Assembly (NCBI GenBank): GCA_910584035.1
Contig: CAJTZR010000008.1
Coordinates: 1 to 28,348 of the forward strand
Length of the DNA stretch: 28,348 nt
DNA from: an uncultured Christensenella sp.
Lineage (GTDB): Bacteria > Bacillota > Clostridia > Christensenellales > UBA3700
Direction of reading: 5' to 3'
Shown: positions 1-8,353 of the stretch, piece after piece
Layout: each line of letters opens with the position of its first letter
Numbering within the stretch: position 1 is the stretch's first letter
Translations under genes and position numbers: made by a program
The notes under the pieces: model-generated
The model's input: only the letters and a program-made list of their open reading frames with translations
Database searches by the model: none
What the model was told of the DNA's origin: nothing

Positions 1-1
1 A

Positions 2-2095
2 AAAAACATAAAAAGAGTAGGGATAATCTTTTTAGCAGTAGCCATTATTTGTCTTATGGTTATTGGTTGTGTTTTGGGCATAAATGGTGTTAAGTCAAGT
101 GCTGAATTGCAAAATGATAATGAGCAAATGACTACTGTAGATATTGCTGATATTGGTAAGACATATACAGATATTCAAGGAACATCTCTTGAGATATTTG
201 CAAAATGGGACGAAGTTAGAGCAGAATCTTATGCTATGAATAAATTTGTCAAAATAGTATTAAATGCAGACTGGGTGCTTGGTAGTTGTTTGACTTTGGA
301 ACGTTATCAACGAATTGTTATAGACTTAAATGGACATTCTATTACAAGAAATATTCCTGAACAAGTTGTCAATGGACATTTGTTTTATGTGTGTTATGGT
401 GCAACATTAAAAATAATGGATAGTGTATTTGAAGAAAACTCTGCAAGTGTGCTTGCAAAAGCTGAGGAGTTGGCTAGCAAATTAAATGTTGACGAATATG
501 CTACAAATGAGGACTTATGGGCAACTGAAAGTGCAAAATTATGGCAAGATATAGCTGCTCAAACTGGTATTGGTTACATAGGTGGTGGAAGACAAAAGGG
601 CAATGGCGGAGCTATTTATGTCAATGATGCAAATTTGGAAATTTATAGCGGTATGTTTTGTAATAGTATAGGTGCGAGTGGTGGTTTTATTTTTGTAGAT
701 AATCAAAGAAGTATATTAAATATTTACAATGGGATATTTTGTGCTAATACTATAAGTGGTAGTTATGGAGCAGTATTTAATAGTAGAAGTAGACATTTAA
801 ATATAAGTGGTGGCTTATTTACTGGTAATCGTTCAATGGAACGTGGTGGAGCATTTTCAGTTTATGGAATTGCACAAATCTCTAATTGTGTGATTTATAA
901 AAATTATGAATTATCTATGGGAGCGATTTACATAAGTAGTGATTCAGCTTTTGATACACACGTTTCTCTAAAAAATGTAAGAATAGAGGGGAATGTTTCA
1001 AAAACTTGTGCTGGTGGTATGTACACTACTGTTAATAGTAATGTTCGTTTGGAAAATGTTTCATTTTTAGGGAATAAAAGTCTTGGCAATTCTACTGATT
1101 CTGGTGCTGGTTTGCAAATTGCTTATTACTCACAAGTTTATGTATATAATTGTATATTTAGAGATAACTATTCGCCAATGGGCGGTGCGGGCATAGACTT
1201 TACTCAAAAAGGTGCTATGAACGAAGGAAGTAGTAAACTTAAGATTGGTGGTTTTTTGGATATGAGTAACAATTTAAATGAAAATGGTGAGAATGCAGAT
1301 ATTCAAATAAAAAATAATGGTGCTATTCGTATTGAATCAGCTTTGAAAATGAACCCCGATAATCCTAACCAAAAACCGATTAAATTGATTTTTTGGAATA
1401 AAACTGGACTATTTCATTCATTTACCTCATCATATTCAACATATGACCATAATGGCTTAGACCCAAGCACATACTTTACTTGCGGTTTTGATACTCATAA
1501 AGCGGTGGTAAATAGTTTTGGTGAGCTTATGTTTGAGCAAGATAACAAGGCAATTTATGACTTTATGTTTTTGCAAAATGGTTATCGCAAAAATTATGAC
1601 GGCAACGAAAAATTGCACGGCTACAACGATGACGATATAACAACTTTTGTATTAGGTAAAATATCGCCTATGACAAGCATAGATGGCTTTATTGAGAATT
1701 TAGCACCATATAATTTTGCTAATTTGAAATTATATGCTAATACTGATACTTTAGTTTATGAAAACGGAAATGCTTTAAGTGGAGTAAATTCAAGTAACGG
1801 AATGGAATTTGCAGTTGGAACTGGTTGGTATATAAAATGTATGGTCGGGGAAATAGAGGAAACTATTTATTTGTCAGTGTTAGGTGATTTAACTGGTGAC
1901 GGCAAGATAAATTCCGCAGATGTCAATTATTTGAGGAATGTTGCAAACAATAAAAATTTATATGATAGTTTTGTGGATAAGCCTTACATACAACTTGCAA
2001 TGTTAATCAATAACAAAGACGGGTTGACAAATAGTGATGCTACTATTTTGTGGAATGTAGTTTGCGGAACGGAAAAAATAAATAATTTTTATTGA
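2..2095 (+). CDS. Secreted beta-helix surface protein with C-terminal dockerin (5' partial)
   Basis: The frame is open to the window edge. Upstream of the first internal ATG (56) it encodes K-N-I-K-R followed by a hydrophobic run ending near residue 30, a typical signal peptide, so the real start lies just before the window. Numbering from the ATG at 56, residues about 180-400 hold repeated GGA-x-Y/F and 'NxxxxGN' turns (GNGGAIYV, ERGGAFSVY, AGGMYTT, MGGAGIDF) typical of right-handed beta-helix or polymorphic-membrane-protein-like surface proteins. A small beta domain precedes a dockerin at about 608-675: first loop DLTGDGKINSAD is a good calcium loop, the second (INNKDGLTNSD) lacks the first Asp. 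Known for the family: dockerins bind cohesins on scaffoldins or the cell surface. Ligand or enzyme activity is not evident; no catalytic motif seen. TAA stop, then a terminator 110 nt on. Confidence 0.82.
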   Translation, partial: KNIKRVGIIFLAVAIICLMVIGCVLGINGVKSSAELQNDNEQMTTVDIADIGKTYTDIQGTSLEIFAKWDEVRAESYAMNKFVKIVLNADWVLGSCLTLERYQRIVIDLNGHSITRNIPEQVVNGHLFYVCYGATLKIMDSVFEENSASVLAKAEELASKLNVDEYATNEDLWATESAKLWQDIAAQTGIGYIGGGRQKGNGGAIYVNDANLEIYSGMFCNSIGASGGFIFVDNQRSILNIYNGIFCANTISGSYGAVFNSRSRHLNISGGLFTGNRSMERGGAFSVYGIAQISNCVIYKNYELSMGAIYISSDSAFDTHVSLKNVRIEGNVSKTCAGGMYTTVNSNVRLENVSFLGNKSLGNSTDSGAGLQIAYYSQVYVYNCIFRDNYSPMGGAGIDFTQKGAMNEGSSKLKIGGFLDMSNNLNENGENADIQIKNNGAIRIESALKMNPDNPNQKPIKLIFWNKTGLFHSFTSSYSTYDHNGLDPSTYFTCGFDTHKAVVNSFGELMFEQDNKAIYDFMFLQNGYRKNYDGNEKLHGYNDDDITTFVLGKISPMTSIDGFIENLAPYNFANLKLYANTDTLVYENGNALSGVNSSNGMEFAVGTGWYIKCMVGEIEETIYLSVLGDLTGDGKINSADVNYLRNVANNKNLYDSFVDKPYIQLAMLINNKDGLTNSDATILWNVVCGTEKINNFY

Positions 2096-2208
2096 TTTTA
2101 AAAGTGTTTTGCTAAGTTTTAATTGAAAAAGTTTTTAAATTAAATTTAATATAAAACAATTTTTAAATAATTCTATAAAGATATGATAAAAATTTAAGAA
2201 CATTATAA

Positions 2209-2247
2209 GTGGCTCTGCTGGGTTGGTAGAGTCGCTTTTTATTTTTT
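2209..2247 (+). terminator. Rho-independent terminator of the dockerin gene
   Basis: Ten-base-pair stem (GTGGCTCTGC at 2209-2218 with GTAGAGTCGC at 2226-2235, three G-U pairs), 7-nt loop, followed by TTTTTATTTTTT. Confidence 0.8.
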
Positions 2248-2459
2248 AGATTAATGTAAATAGATATTGAGGTAGGTGGTCTTTAGGCAACACGCACATA
2301 AGTCGAGAGTTTATAGATATAGGTCTAATAGCTTTTTAGTGCATTGTAAAAAGTAAATATAAAGTTAACAAATTTTGATTGCAATTAATATTTTATTATC
2401 TTTTTTGTTGTAAGACATAATTAGGAAAGAAGTTTTACATTATTATTTAAAGGCAACAC

Positions 2460-2488
2460 TTTAAAATAAATATTTTTTATGTTATAAT
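2460..2488 (+). promoter_or_regulatory. Probable sigma-A promoter of the response regulator
   Basis: TTTAAA (2460-2465), 17-nt spacer, perfect TATAAT (2483-2488). Leader of about 40 nt to the ATG at 2536, with AAGGTG as ribosome binding site. Confidence 0.55.
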
Positions 2489-2535
2489 GATTATAATAAT
2501 AATATTTTTATTTTGAATGAGTAAAAGGTGTAATT

Positions 2536-3186
2536 ATGGACGAAAAAGTTTGGATAATTGATGATGAGAGAGAATTGGCAGATGCAATGGCAAAGTATTT
2601 TGGTATGTTTGGAGTTCCTAGTCACGCAGAATATACTGCAGATGCGGTAAAATTAATACCTAATAATGTCAGTGTGGTTTTGCTTGATATTAATTTAGGT
2701 AGGAATAGTGGTTATGATTGTATTGCCGTTATACGTGAGTTAGTACCTAATGCTAAAATTTTATTGATTTCCGCACGAAATGAGGAGAGAGATATGTTAA
2801 AAGGTTATCACTTAGGTGCGGACGATTATATTGTAAAACCTTTTTCATTACAAGTGTTATTGCTTAAAGTCAAAAATCTTATTGCCAAGGAAAGTGTGGG
2901 AACAGAGGTGTACAGAGATTTAGTTATAAACAAAGACGAAATGACTATTACACGTGATGACAATGTTATGCGATTTAAAAATATGGAATTTAAATTGTTT
3001 ATGTATTTGTTTAATAACAGAGGTAAAGTGCTTGACAAAGATGACATTATTAGAAATGTTTGGGGTGAGGGATATTATAGCGATAATACTCTTAATATCC
3101 ATATCCGCAGAATTAGGGAAAAGATAGAAAAATTCCAAGGTGAGTATATTAATACAATTTGGGGAACGGGATATATTTTTAAATAA
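2536..3186 (+). CDS. OmpR/PhoB-family response regulator
   Basis: Two-domain transcription factor of 216 residues, usual family length. Receiver domain 1-115: acidic pair D9-D10, phospho-acceptor D51 in VVLLDINLG, S79 in LLISAR, K101 in YIVKPF. C-terminal winged helix 120-216 with RNMEFKLFMYLFNNRGKVL and the DNA-contact part DNTLNIHIRRIREKIE, ending in a GTGYIF beta hairpin. Start supported by AAGGTG 7 nt upstream. Followed 53 bp later by its likely cognate kinase, with an ABC exporter operon beyond; this order resembles Bce/Vex-type antimicrobial-peptide or envelope-stress modules. The direct repeats at 4981-5007 are a candidate target. The inducing signal cannot be read from sequence. Confidence 0.93.
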   Translation: MDEKVWIIDDERELADAMAKYFGMFGVPSHAEYTADAVKLIPNNVSVVLLDINLGRNSGYDCIAVIRELVPNAKILLISARNEERDMLKGYHLGADDYIVKPFSLQVLLLKVKNLIAKESVGTEVYRDLVINKDEMTITRDDNVMRFKNMEFKLFMYLFNNRGKVLDKDDIIRNVWGEGYYSDNTLNIHIRRIREKIEKFQGEYINTIWGTGYIFK

Positions 3187-3239
3187 AAGGGTCGATTTTT
3201 AATAGGTTTTTTAGCTTTTTTAGTGTGTTTGAGGTGTAT

Positions 3240-4466
3240 ATGAAAAAATTTATTGCAAGCTTAGTTGCTGTTTTTGTTTTGCTGTGTTGTGTATGTTTAG
3301 GTATTGGACTTGGTACAGACTATCAACGAGTGGATACGGTATACTTTAATGAGGTAGTTCAATGTTTAGATAATGGAATTTTACCAGATAAATTGGTTTA
3401 TGATTTTGCGGTTGTGGATAGCAATGGCAAAATTAAACTTTCCACTTTGGAAGTTGAGGAAATGAGTTTGCAAACAAGGTTAAGTAAAGCGTATGCTGAG
3501 GGTGATGTTGTAATGGTGTATGGCGAGGGTAAAATAATTTTTTACCTTAAATCACGGGAAAGGTTTTATAGTATGCGTAATACTTTAATTTGGATAACAG
3601 CAGTTTCTTTTGTGGTGATTGCGATTGTTATGGGGGTAGGCTGTTGGTTAATTTATCTTAGAACAATTAAGCCGTTTGATAAGTTACGTAATTTTGCGTG
3701 TGAGGTGGCAAAAGGTAATTTAGATTCACCTTTAATATTAGACAAGCATTTAACTTTTGGTGCATTTGGTGAAGCATTTGACATTATGCGTAATAATCTT
3801 AGAGAGAGCAGAATTGCGGAAAGAAATGAAATGTTGGAAAAGCGTAGGTTATTGCAAGAGATAGGACACGAGATAAAAACTCCACTTGCAAGTATTAAGG
3901 CGATTGCCGAGTGTGGAATAGCAGTCAGTGGTGATAGTGGGTATGGTGTGATTTGCGATAAAGTGAGTGTAATTGATAGTATGGTGAACGATTTTTATCA
4001 AAAGGCACTTGAGGAAGACGGACAGCTTAATATTTTTATAACAAAACATTCTGCGGAAAACTTTAAATTGTTGATTAGTGAGAGTGATTACAATGGTAAA
4101 GTAAGCTTTGGGGATATTCCTAATTGCAATGTTTTGTATGATAAAATAAGAATGACTCAAATAGTGGATAATATTATTGCAAACTCATACAAGTATGCAG
4201 ATACTGAAATAAAAGTTGATTTTATGCTAGAGGATAATATGCTTAAAGTCAAGTTTAAAGATTTTGGCAAAGGTGTTGAGGCTGAACAATTAAGCTATAT
4301 TATGGAAAGGTTTTATCGTGGAGAGAGGACTGCAGAAAAGGTTGGACAAGGTTTAGGACTTAATATTTGCAGAAAGCTTATTTTGAGAATGGGTGGCGAA
4401 ATGAGTTGCTTTAACGAGAATGGTTTTGTTGTGGAATTAAAATTGCCAACTTACAATAATTATTAA
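3240..4466 (+). CDS. Membrane sensor histidine kinase
   Basis: Start chosen at ATG 3240 (GAGGTG just upstream, followed by a charged-hydrophobic N terminus); an in-frame GTG at 3225 is less likely. About 408 residues. TM1 at 3-26, an extracellular sensor of about 85 residues, TM2 near 115-140 (TLIWITAVSFVVIAIVMGVG), HAMP-like linker, DHp domain with phospho-acceptor H210 in EIGHEIKTPLASIK, N-box DNIIANSYKYAD, G1 box DFGKGV and a G2 box GQGLGLNI. All catalytic elements are present. Cotranscribed with the response regulator. The sensor domain is larger than the minimal loop of Bce-type kinases, so it may sense its ligand directly; this is inference. No strong terminator follows. Confidence 0.92.
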   Translation: MKKFIASLVAVFVLLCCVCLGIGLGTDYQRVDTVYFNEVVQCLDNGILPDKLVYDFAVVDSNGKIKLSTLEVEEMSLQTRLSKAYAEGDVVMVYGEGKIIFYLKSRERFYSMRNTLIWITAVSFVVIAIVMGVGCWLIYLRTIKPFDKLRNFACEVAKGNLDSPLILDKHLTFGAFGEAFDIMRNNLRESRIAERNEMLEKRRLLQEIGHEIKTPLASIKAIAECGIAVSGDSGYGVICDKVSVIDSMVNDFYQKALEEDGQLNIFITKHSAENFKLLISESDYNGKVSFGDIPNCNVLYDKIRMTQIVDNIIANSYKYADTEIKVDFMLEDNMLKVKFKDFGKGVEAEQLSYIMERFYRGERTAEKVGQGLGLNICRKLILRMGGEMSCFNENGFVVELKLPTYNNY

Positions 4467-4980
4467 TGTAATTTGTAAGGCAAATATTTTAAAAAGAAAT
4501 TTTAGTTAGCTTGTAGCAATGTTAATGGATATATGAATAGTTATTATAATTGTATTAATTTTAAACGATTTTAATAAGCAAAATTGGCATTAAATATATG
4601 TTTTAATTTTTTGGGAAGTCAAACATTTATATGTATTCATAATTAACTTGGTATATATTATTGTGTTTTTATATGCAGAAAAGTTGTAATTAAAAATGTA
4701 GCAATATATTGCAATACTTTTTACCAAAGGTGGAGGATGCTTATAGCAAAGTCCATTAATAAAATTTACTGAACTATTTTAATTTAAAAATCAATTTAGT
4801 TAATGTTATTAATAGCAATATAAAATTTTAATGTATTTTAAAATTACTTTTCATTGTCTATGCTTTTTTGTATCAAGTTATTAAATTTGTTTCAATTTAT
4901 TAAAACATTGACTAAAAACTTTTTCAATTACAAATAACAAAGGCTATAAAAAGCTTTGGAATATAGTTTTATAGAACTTT

Positions 4981-5043
4981 GAAAGAAACTAGAAAGAAAA
5001 GAAAGAATAGCGAAAAGTTTTTATATAAAATATTTAATATAAT
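4981..5043 (+). promoter_or_regulatory. Candidate regulator-dependent promoter of the ABC operon
   Basis: GAAAGAA occurs at 4981-4987, 4992-4998 and 5001-5007, starts 11 and 9 bp apart, i.e. about one helical turn each. A perfect TATAAT lies at 5038-5043, but no good -35 lies 16-18 bp before it. Known: OmpR-family regulators bind tandem direct repeats of about 10-11 bp upstream of weak -35 regions. Inference: this is the binding site of the neighbouring response regulator. Confidence 0.45.
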
Positions 5044-5055
5044 GTAATTGTAGTG

Positions 5056-5073
5056 GAAGGTGGGACCACCTTC
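5056..5073 (+). promoter_or_regulatory. Perfect hairpin next to the ribosome binding site of the ATPase gene
   Basis: GAAGGTGG/CCACCTTC is an 8-bp perfect inverted repeat (7-bp stem with a 4-nt loop in RNA) ending 1 nt before AAAGGAG (5074-5080). If transcription starts near 5050 it sits at the very 5' end of the mRNA, where it could protect the message or tune translation. Confidence 0.5.
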
Positions 5074-5085
5074 AAAGGAGAAATT

Positions 5086-5907
5086 ATGGAAGAGCAAATG
5101 ACTGAAAATTTAATACAAAGCAACAATATGGTGCTTGATACTAACACTTGCGATTACGTTATTAAGACGGACGGATTATGTAAGACTTTTTCTACTGGTG
5201 GTGTACAACAGCACGTGCTTAACAACCTTGATTTGTGTATTGTTAAAGGTGACTTTACTGTTATAATGGGTAATAGCGGTAGTGGTAAATCTACTTTGCT
5301 TTATGCACTATCTGGTATGGATAAGCCATCTCTTGGCGTGATTGATTTTGATGGCGAGGAAATAACCAAATACTCAAATGATAAGTTGGCAAAATTCCGC
5401 CGTGCAAATTGTGGCTTTATTTTTCAAGAGGTGTTTTTGAATGATAATATGTCTGTTATGGATAATGTGCTTGCTGCGGGATATTTGTCTGGTTTGCCAC
5501 GCAAACAAGTTTATCAAACCGCTTGCAATTACTTTGACAAGGTTGGAATACCGCAAGAAATGTATAAAAAGTTTCCGTCACAAATGTCTGGCGGTGAGTT
5601 GCAAAGAGTGGGACTAGTAAGGGCTATTATCAATGACCCTAAAGTTGTGTTTGCAGATGAGCCAACTGGTGCGTTGAACTCTGCAAATTCCATAGCTGTG
5701 CTTGACATTATGAACGATTTGCACAAAGAGGGCAAAAGTATTGTAATGGTTACTCACGATATGCGTAGTGCAATAAGAGGAAATAGAGTGCTTTACCTTA
5801 AAGACGGGGTTATTTTGAATGAGATTAGCCTTGGCGATTATGATAAGGAGCAAGAAAAACAAAGACTTGATAAGTTAAAGAGCTTTTTAGAAGAAATGGG
5901 GTGGTAA
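5086..5907 (+). CDS. ABC transporter ATP-binding protein (MacB/LolD/Bce type)
   Basis: Start chosen at ATG 5086 because AAGGAG lies 5 nt upstream; the in-frame GTG at 5053 would put the hairpin inside the coding region. 273 residues. Walker A GNSGSGKST (62-70), Q-loop Q114 in FIFQE, signature MSGGELQR (167-174), Walker B VVFADEP (187-193, catalytic E192), H-loop H224 in MVTHD. Residues 1-25 are a non-conserved extension before the ABC fold. The family drives FtsX-type permeases that move peptides, lipids or antibiotics rather than pulling small solutes through a channel. The stop TAA is 1 nt before the ATG of the first permease, so translation is coupled. Confidence 0.95.
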   Translation: MEEQMTENLIQSNNMVLDTNTCDYVIKTDGLCKTFSTGGVQQHVLNNLDLCIVKGDFTVIMGNSGSGKSTLLYALSGMDKPSLGVIDFDGEEITKYSNDKLAKFRRANCGFIFQEVFLNDNMSVMDNVLAAGYLSGLPRKQVYQTACNYFDKVGIPQEMYKKFPSQMSGGELQRVGLVRAIINDPKVVFADEPTGALNSANSIAVLDIMNDLHKEGKSIVMVTHDMRSAIRGNRVLYLKDGVILNEISLGDYDKEQEKQRLDKLKSFLEEMGW

Positions 5908-5908
5908 T

Positions 5909-8350
5909 ATGTTAAGTATTATTAAATCGCATTTTCATAAAGGCAAAACGGGTTTTATTGTGACTGGGCTGTTTGTCATTTTGTCTGTGCTTATGATGAT
6001 TGTAGGACTTTCCATTTGTTTAGGCATAGGTAACTTATACGAAAAGACAAGAACGCTTACAAATTCCGCAGATTTTGCTATGCTTGTAGATAGTAAAGGT
6101 GTTGGTGAACTATTAAAAAATAATTTGACATCAAGAGAGGACATAGAAGAGTTTGGTGAAAAAGGGTGTTATTGGTTTAATTCCTCATCTGAGCATTATG
6201 ACGATTTTATGCAGTTTATTTTTAATGGTGGAAGGGGCAATATTAATCACACAAATTTTGTGGTTAATAATATAGATAATGAAAATGATAAATTTAAACC
6301 ACAAATTAGGGATATAGTAGCTGGTGAGGGGTTTAAAGTTTATGTAACGGGTGATTATATTGCAACAACTGACGTGGAAATTGGTTCAATTGCATACTTT
6401 TATTATGGCGATGAAAAGTATCGAGGTTATATAGCTGGCATTTATGATAGTATGTGCGATATATATAATTCAAATGTTTTTTATGTGGATAATAGTTTGT
6501 ATAATTTGATTGCAGAATTTGCCAAAAATGATAGTGACTTTAAGTATGACTATAGATATGATGTTAGATTAAAGTATGAAAGTGAGAGCGAATGCGAACA
6601 AAAAATATTAAGCTATATAAATGAAATTAAAGCATTGGTTACAAGCTATGAAATGTTAAATCCAAATGAGGAAGTGTCTTATAGTTTATTTTCCAAGGTT
6701 ACGTTTATAGACGCAACTAAATCTTTCATAATGATTTTAGGTACAGCGTTAATTGCGTTTTCCGTTTTGATTGCCTTGATTGCAGCACTTGCAATTGCTT
6801 TTTTGGTGCGTTCGTCAGTAATGGACGAGGTGAGGAATCTTGGTGTATGGAAATCACTGGGCTATACTACAATGATGTTAAGATTGAGTTATCTTGCAAT
6901 TTATGGAGTGATTGCGGGGATATGTATGCTTGTAGGAATAATACTTGGTACAAGCTTGATGCCTACTTTTGTCAATGTGGTTACAGCAATGGCAAGGCTT
7001 GATTGCACAAAAGCAATTGGTTTTAATGTTGGGTCGTTGTTTGTTGCAATTGCATTAATTGCACTTGTAATTGCTGCAGTGGTAATGCTTGCCACAAACA
7101 AAATTAAAAAAATAACACCGCTTTCTGCTATGAGGAATAATTTTGAAACACATAGTTTTAAAAAGAATTTAGTGCCACTTGAAAAATCAAAAGTGCCAGT
7201 TAATGGTACGATTGGTATAAAAAGTGTAGTTGGCGAGAGTGGCAGAAGCGTAATGGTGGTTGTGGTAGTTTTGATTATGTCATTTTTATGTGCATTTACA
7301 AGCGTAGCATTTTATAATCTAAAGGTTGACCAAACTGCAATTATAAATATGTCGGCTATAGAAGTTCCAGATTGGTACATTAATTATGATTATGAGGACA
7401 ATGAGCCGTTGTTTAATGCAATAAGGCAAATGGATGGGTACCAATATGATACTATGTCTGTTGCTGGAACGGGTGGTTATTGTAATGAGAAATATGTAAT
7501 GGGATACTATTACGAGGACTTTGATAAACTTAGGACAAAAATGGTGTATGAGGGAAGAAATCCTAAATATCAAAATGAGATTTTGTGGCGAGTTGATTCC
7601 GCAAAGGAAATGGGGCTTGATATTGGCGATAGTGTAACAATAACTTTTTATAATGAAAAAGAGGTAATTGAAAAGCAGTGTGTAATTGTTGGCTATTACC
7701 AATCTATTGTAAATCAAGGCAGTTTTATGGGACTATTTGATTTAATATCCTTTTATTTTGATGAGGAATACCTAAGTAAATGGTCAAGATATTTTTATTT
7801 TGAAGAGGGTAAAGTACCTACTGCGGTGGAAATAAATAGGCATATTATGACTACTTTGAATATAGACGATATAAAACATAAAGGCTTTATGCAAGGTATT
7901 GATATGGTTAAAAGTAGGTTTTTAAACACTATTGAAACGGCTGCAGATGCAGTTATGGCTCTGTTTATATCTGTAACTGCAATAGTGATAACCTTGTTGC
8001 TTGTAATGCTAATAAGATTAAAGATTTTAAGAGAAAGGCGAAATTATGCGATATGTAAAGCAATAGGATACACAACGCCTAATATTATGACACAAATTGC
8101 AGTTGCAATGGTGATTTTAAGTGTTATTGGTAGCGTTGTAGGTGCAATAATCGGTGGTTTAGTAACTACGCCAATGCTATCGCTAGTTGGCGGAATAATT
8201 GGTATAGGTAAATTTGCCTTTATTATTCCGTGGGGATATATTGTTGGAATATTCTTTGGTATTCCATTGCTTACTTATTTGGTATCTATGTTGTGTGCTG
8301 TACCAGTAAGAAAGATTGCACCAGCAACTTTGTTGCGTGAGAGGGGATAG
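5909..8350 (+). CDS. FtsX/MacB-type ABC permease, paralogue 1
   Basis: 813 residues. TM1 at about 17-40, an extracellular domain of about 230 residues, then an FtsX module of three TM segments (about 273-400, with conserved VRSSVMDEVRNLGVWKSLGY), TM5 at about 447-470, a second extracellular domain of about 200 residues and a second FtsX module (about 677-810, with RLKILRERRNYAICKAIGYT). This internal duplication with 8 TM segments is typical of large exporter or mechanotransmitter permeases. One nucleotide after the ATPase gene and 3 nt before a paralogue, so one operon. No periplasmic adaptor or outer-membrane gene is present, consistent with a Gram-positive cell. Substrate unknown; peptide or antibiotic efflux, or lipoprotein-like extraction, are the likely classes. 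Confidence 0.9.
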   Translation: MLSIIKSHFHKGKTGFIVTGLFVILSVLMMIVGLSICLGIGNLYEKTRTLTNSADFAMLVDSKGVGELLKNNLTSREDIEEFGEKGCYWFNSSSEHYDDFMQFIFNGGRGNINHTNFVVNNIDNENDKFKPQIRDIVAGEGFKVYVTGDYIATTDVEIGSIAYFYYGDEKYRGYIAGIYDSMCDIYNSNVFYVDNSLYNLIAEFAKNDSDFKYDYRYDVRLKYESESECEQKILSYINEIKALVTSYEMLNPNEEVSYSLFSKVTFIDATKSFIMILGTALIAFSVLIALIAALAIAFLVRSSVMDEVRNLGVWKSLGYTTMMLRLSYLAIYGVIAGICMLVGIILGTSLMPTFVNVVTAMARLDCTKAIGFNVGSLFVAIALIALVIAAVVMLATNKIKKITPLSAMRNNFETHSFKKNLVPLEKSKVPVNGTIGIKSVVGESGRSVMVVVVVLIMSFLCAFTSVAFYNLKVDQTAIINMSAIEVPDWYINYDYEDNEPLFNAIRQMDGYQYDTMSVAGTGGYCNEKYVMGYYYEDFDKLRTKMVYEGRNPKYQNEILWRVDSAKEMGLDIGDSVTITFYNEKEVIEKQCVIVGYYQSIVNQGSFMGLFDLISFYFDEEYLSKWSRYFYFEEGKVPTAVEINRHIMTTLNIDDIKHKGFMQGIDMVKSRFLNTIETAADAVMALFISVTAIVITLLLVMLIRLKILRERRNYAICKAIGYTTPNIMTQIAVAMVILSVIGSVVGAIIGGLVTTPMLSLVGGIIGIGKFAFIIPWGYIVGIFFGIPLLTYLVSMLCAVPVRKIAPATLLRERG

Positions 8351-8353
8351 ATT

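Larger units (their letters stand above)
2096..2535. other. Intergenic region between dockerin protein and two-component genes
   Basis: No ORF with a ribosome binding site is visible. It contains the terminator of the upstream gene (2209-2247) and the promoter of the response regulator (2460-2488). A less AT-rich patch at about 2265-2340 has no match that I recognise; the string AGGCAACAC occurs at 2286 and again at 2451. Confidence 0.6.
4467..5085. other. Long intergenic region / leader between kinase and ABC exporter
   Basis: About 620 bp without a convincing gene. It holds a 12-bp perfect palindrome GCAATATATTGC (4701-4712), an 11-codon micro-ORF with a strong ribosome binding site (4737-4772), a TTGACT box (4908) with no good -10, three GAAAGAA direct repeats (4981-5007), a TATAAT (5038-5043) and a hairpin (5056-5073) touching the ribosome binding site of the ATPase gene. 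Confidence 0.6.

Noticed and set aside
2265..2340. Possible tRNA or small RNA in a less AT-rich patch
   Set aside because: No cloverleaf, no T-loop GTTCRA sequence and no promoter-terminator pair could be found.
2826..3138. Minus-strand ORFs inside the response regulator and similar ones under the permeases, nagA and the hydrogenase
   Set aside because: They lie antisense to well-supported genes, lack ribosome binding sites and have low-complexity, Ile/Phe/Ser-rich products typical of shadow frames in AT-rich DNA.
5053..5085. Upstream GTG start for the ABC ATPase
   Set aside because: The ATG at 5086 has AAGGAG at ideal spacing, and the extension would encode the hairpin region.
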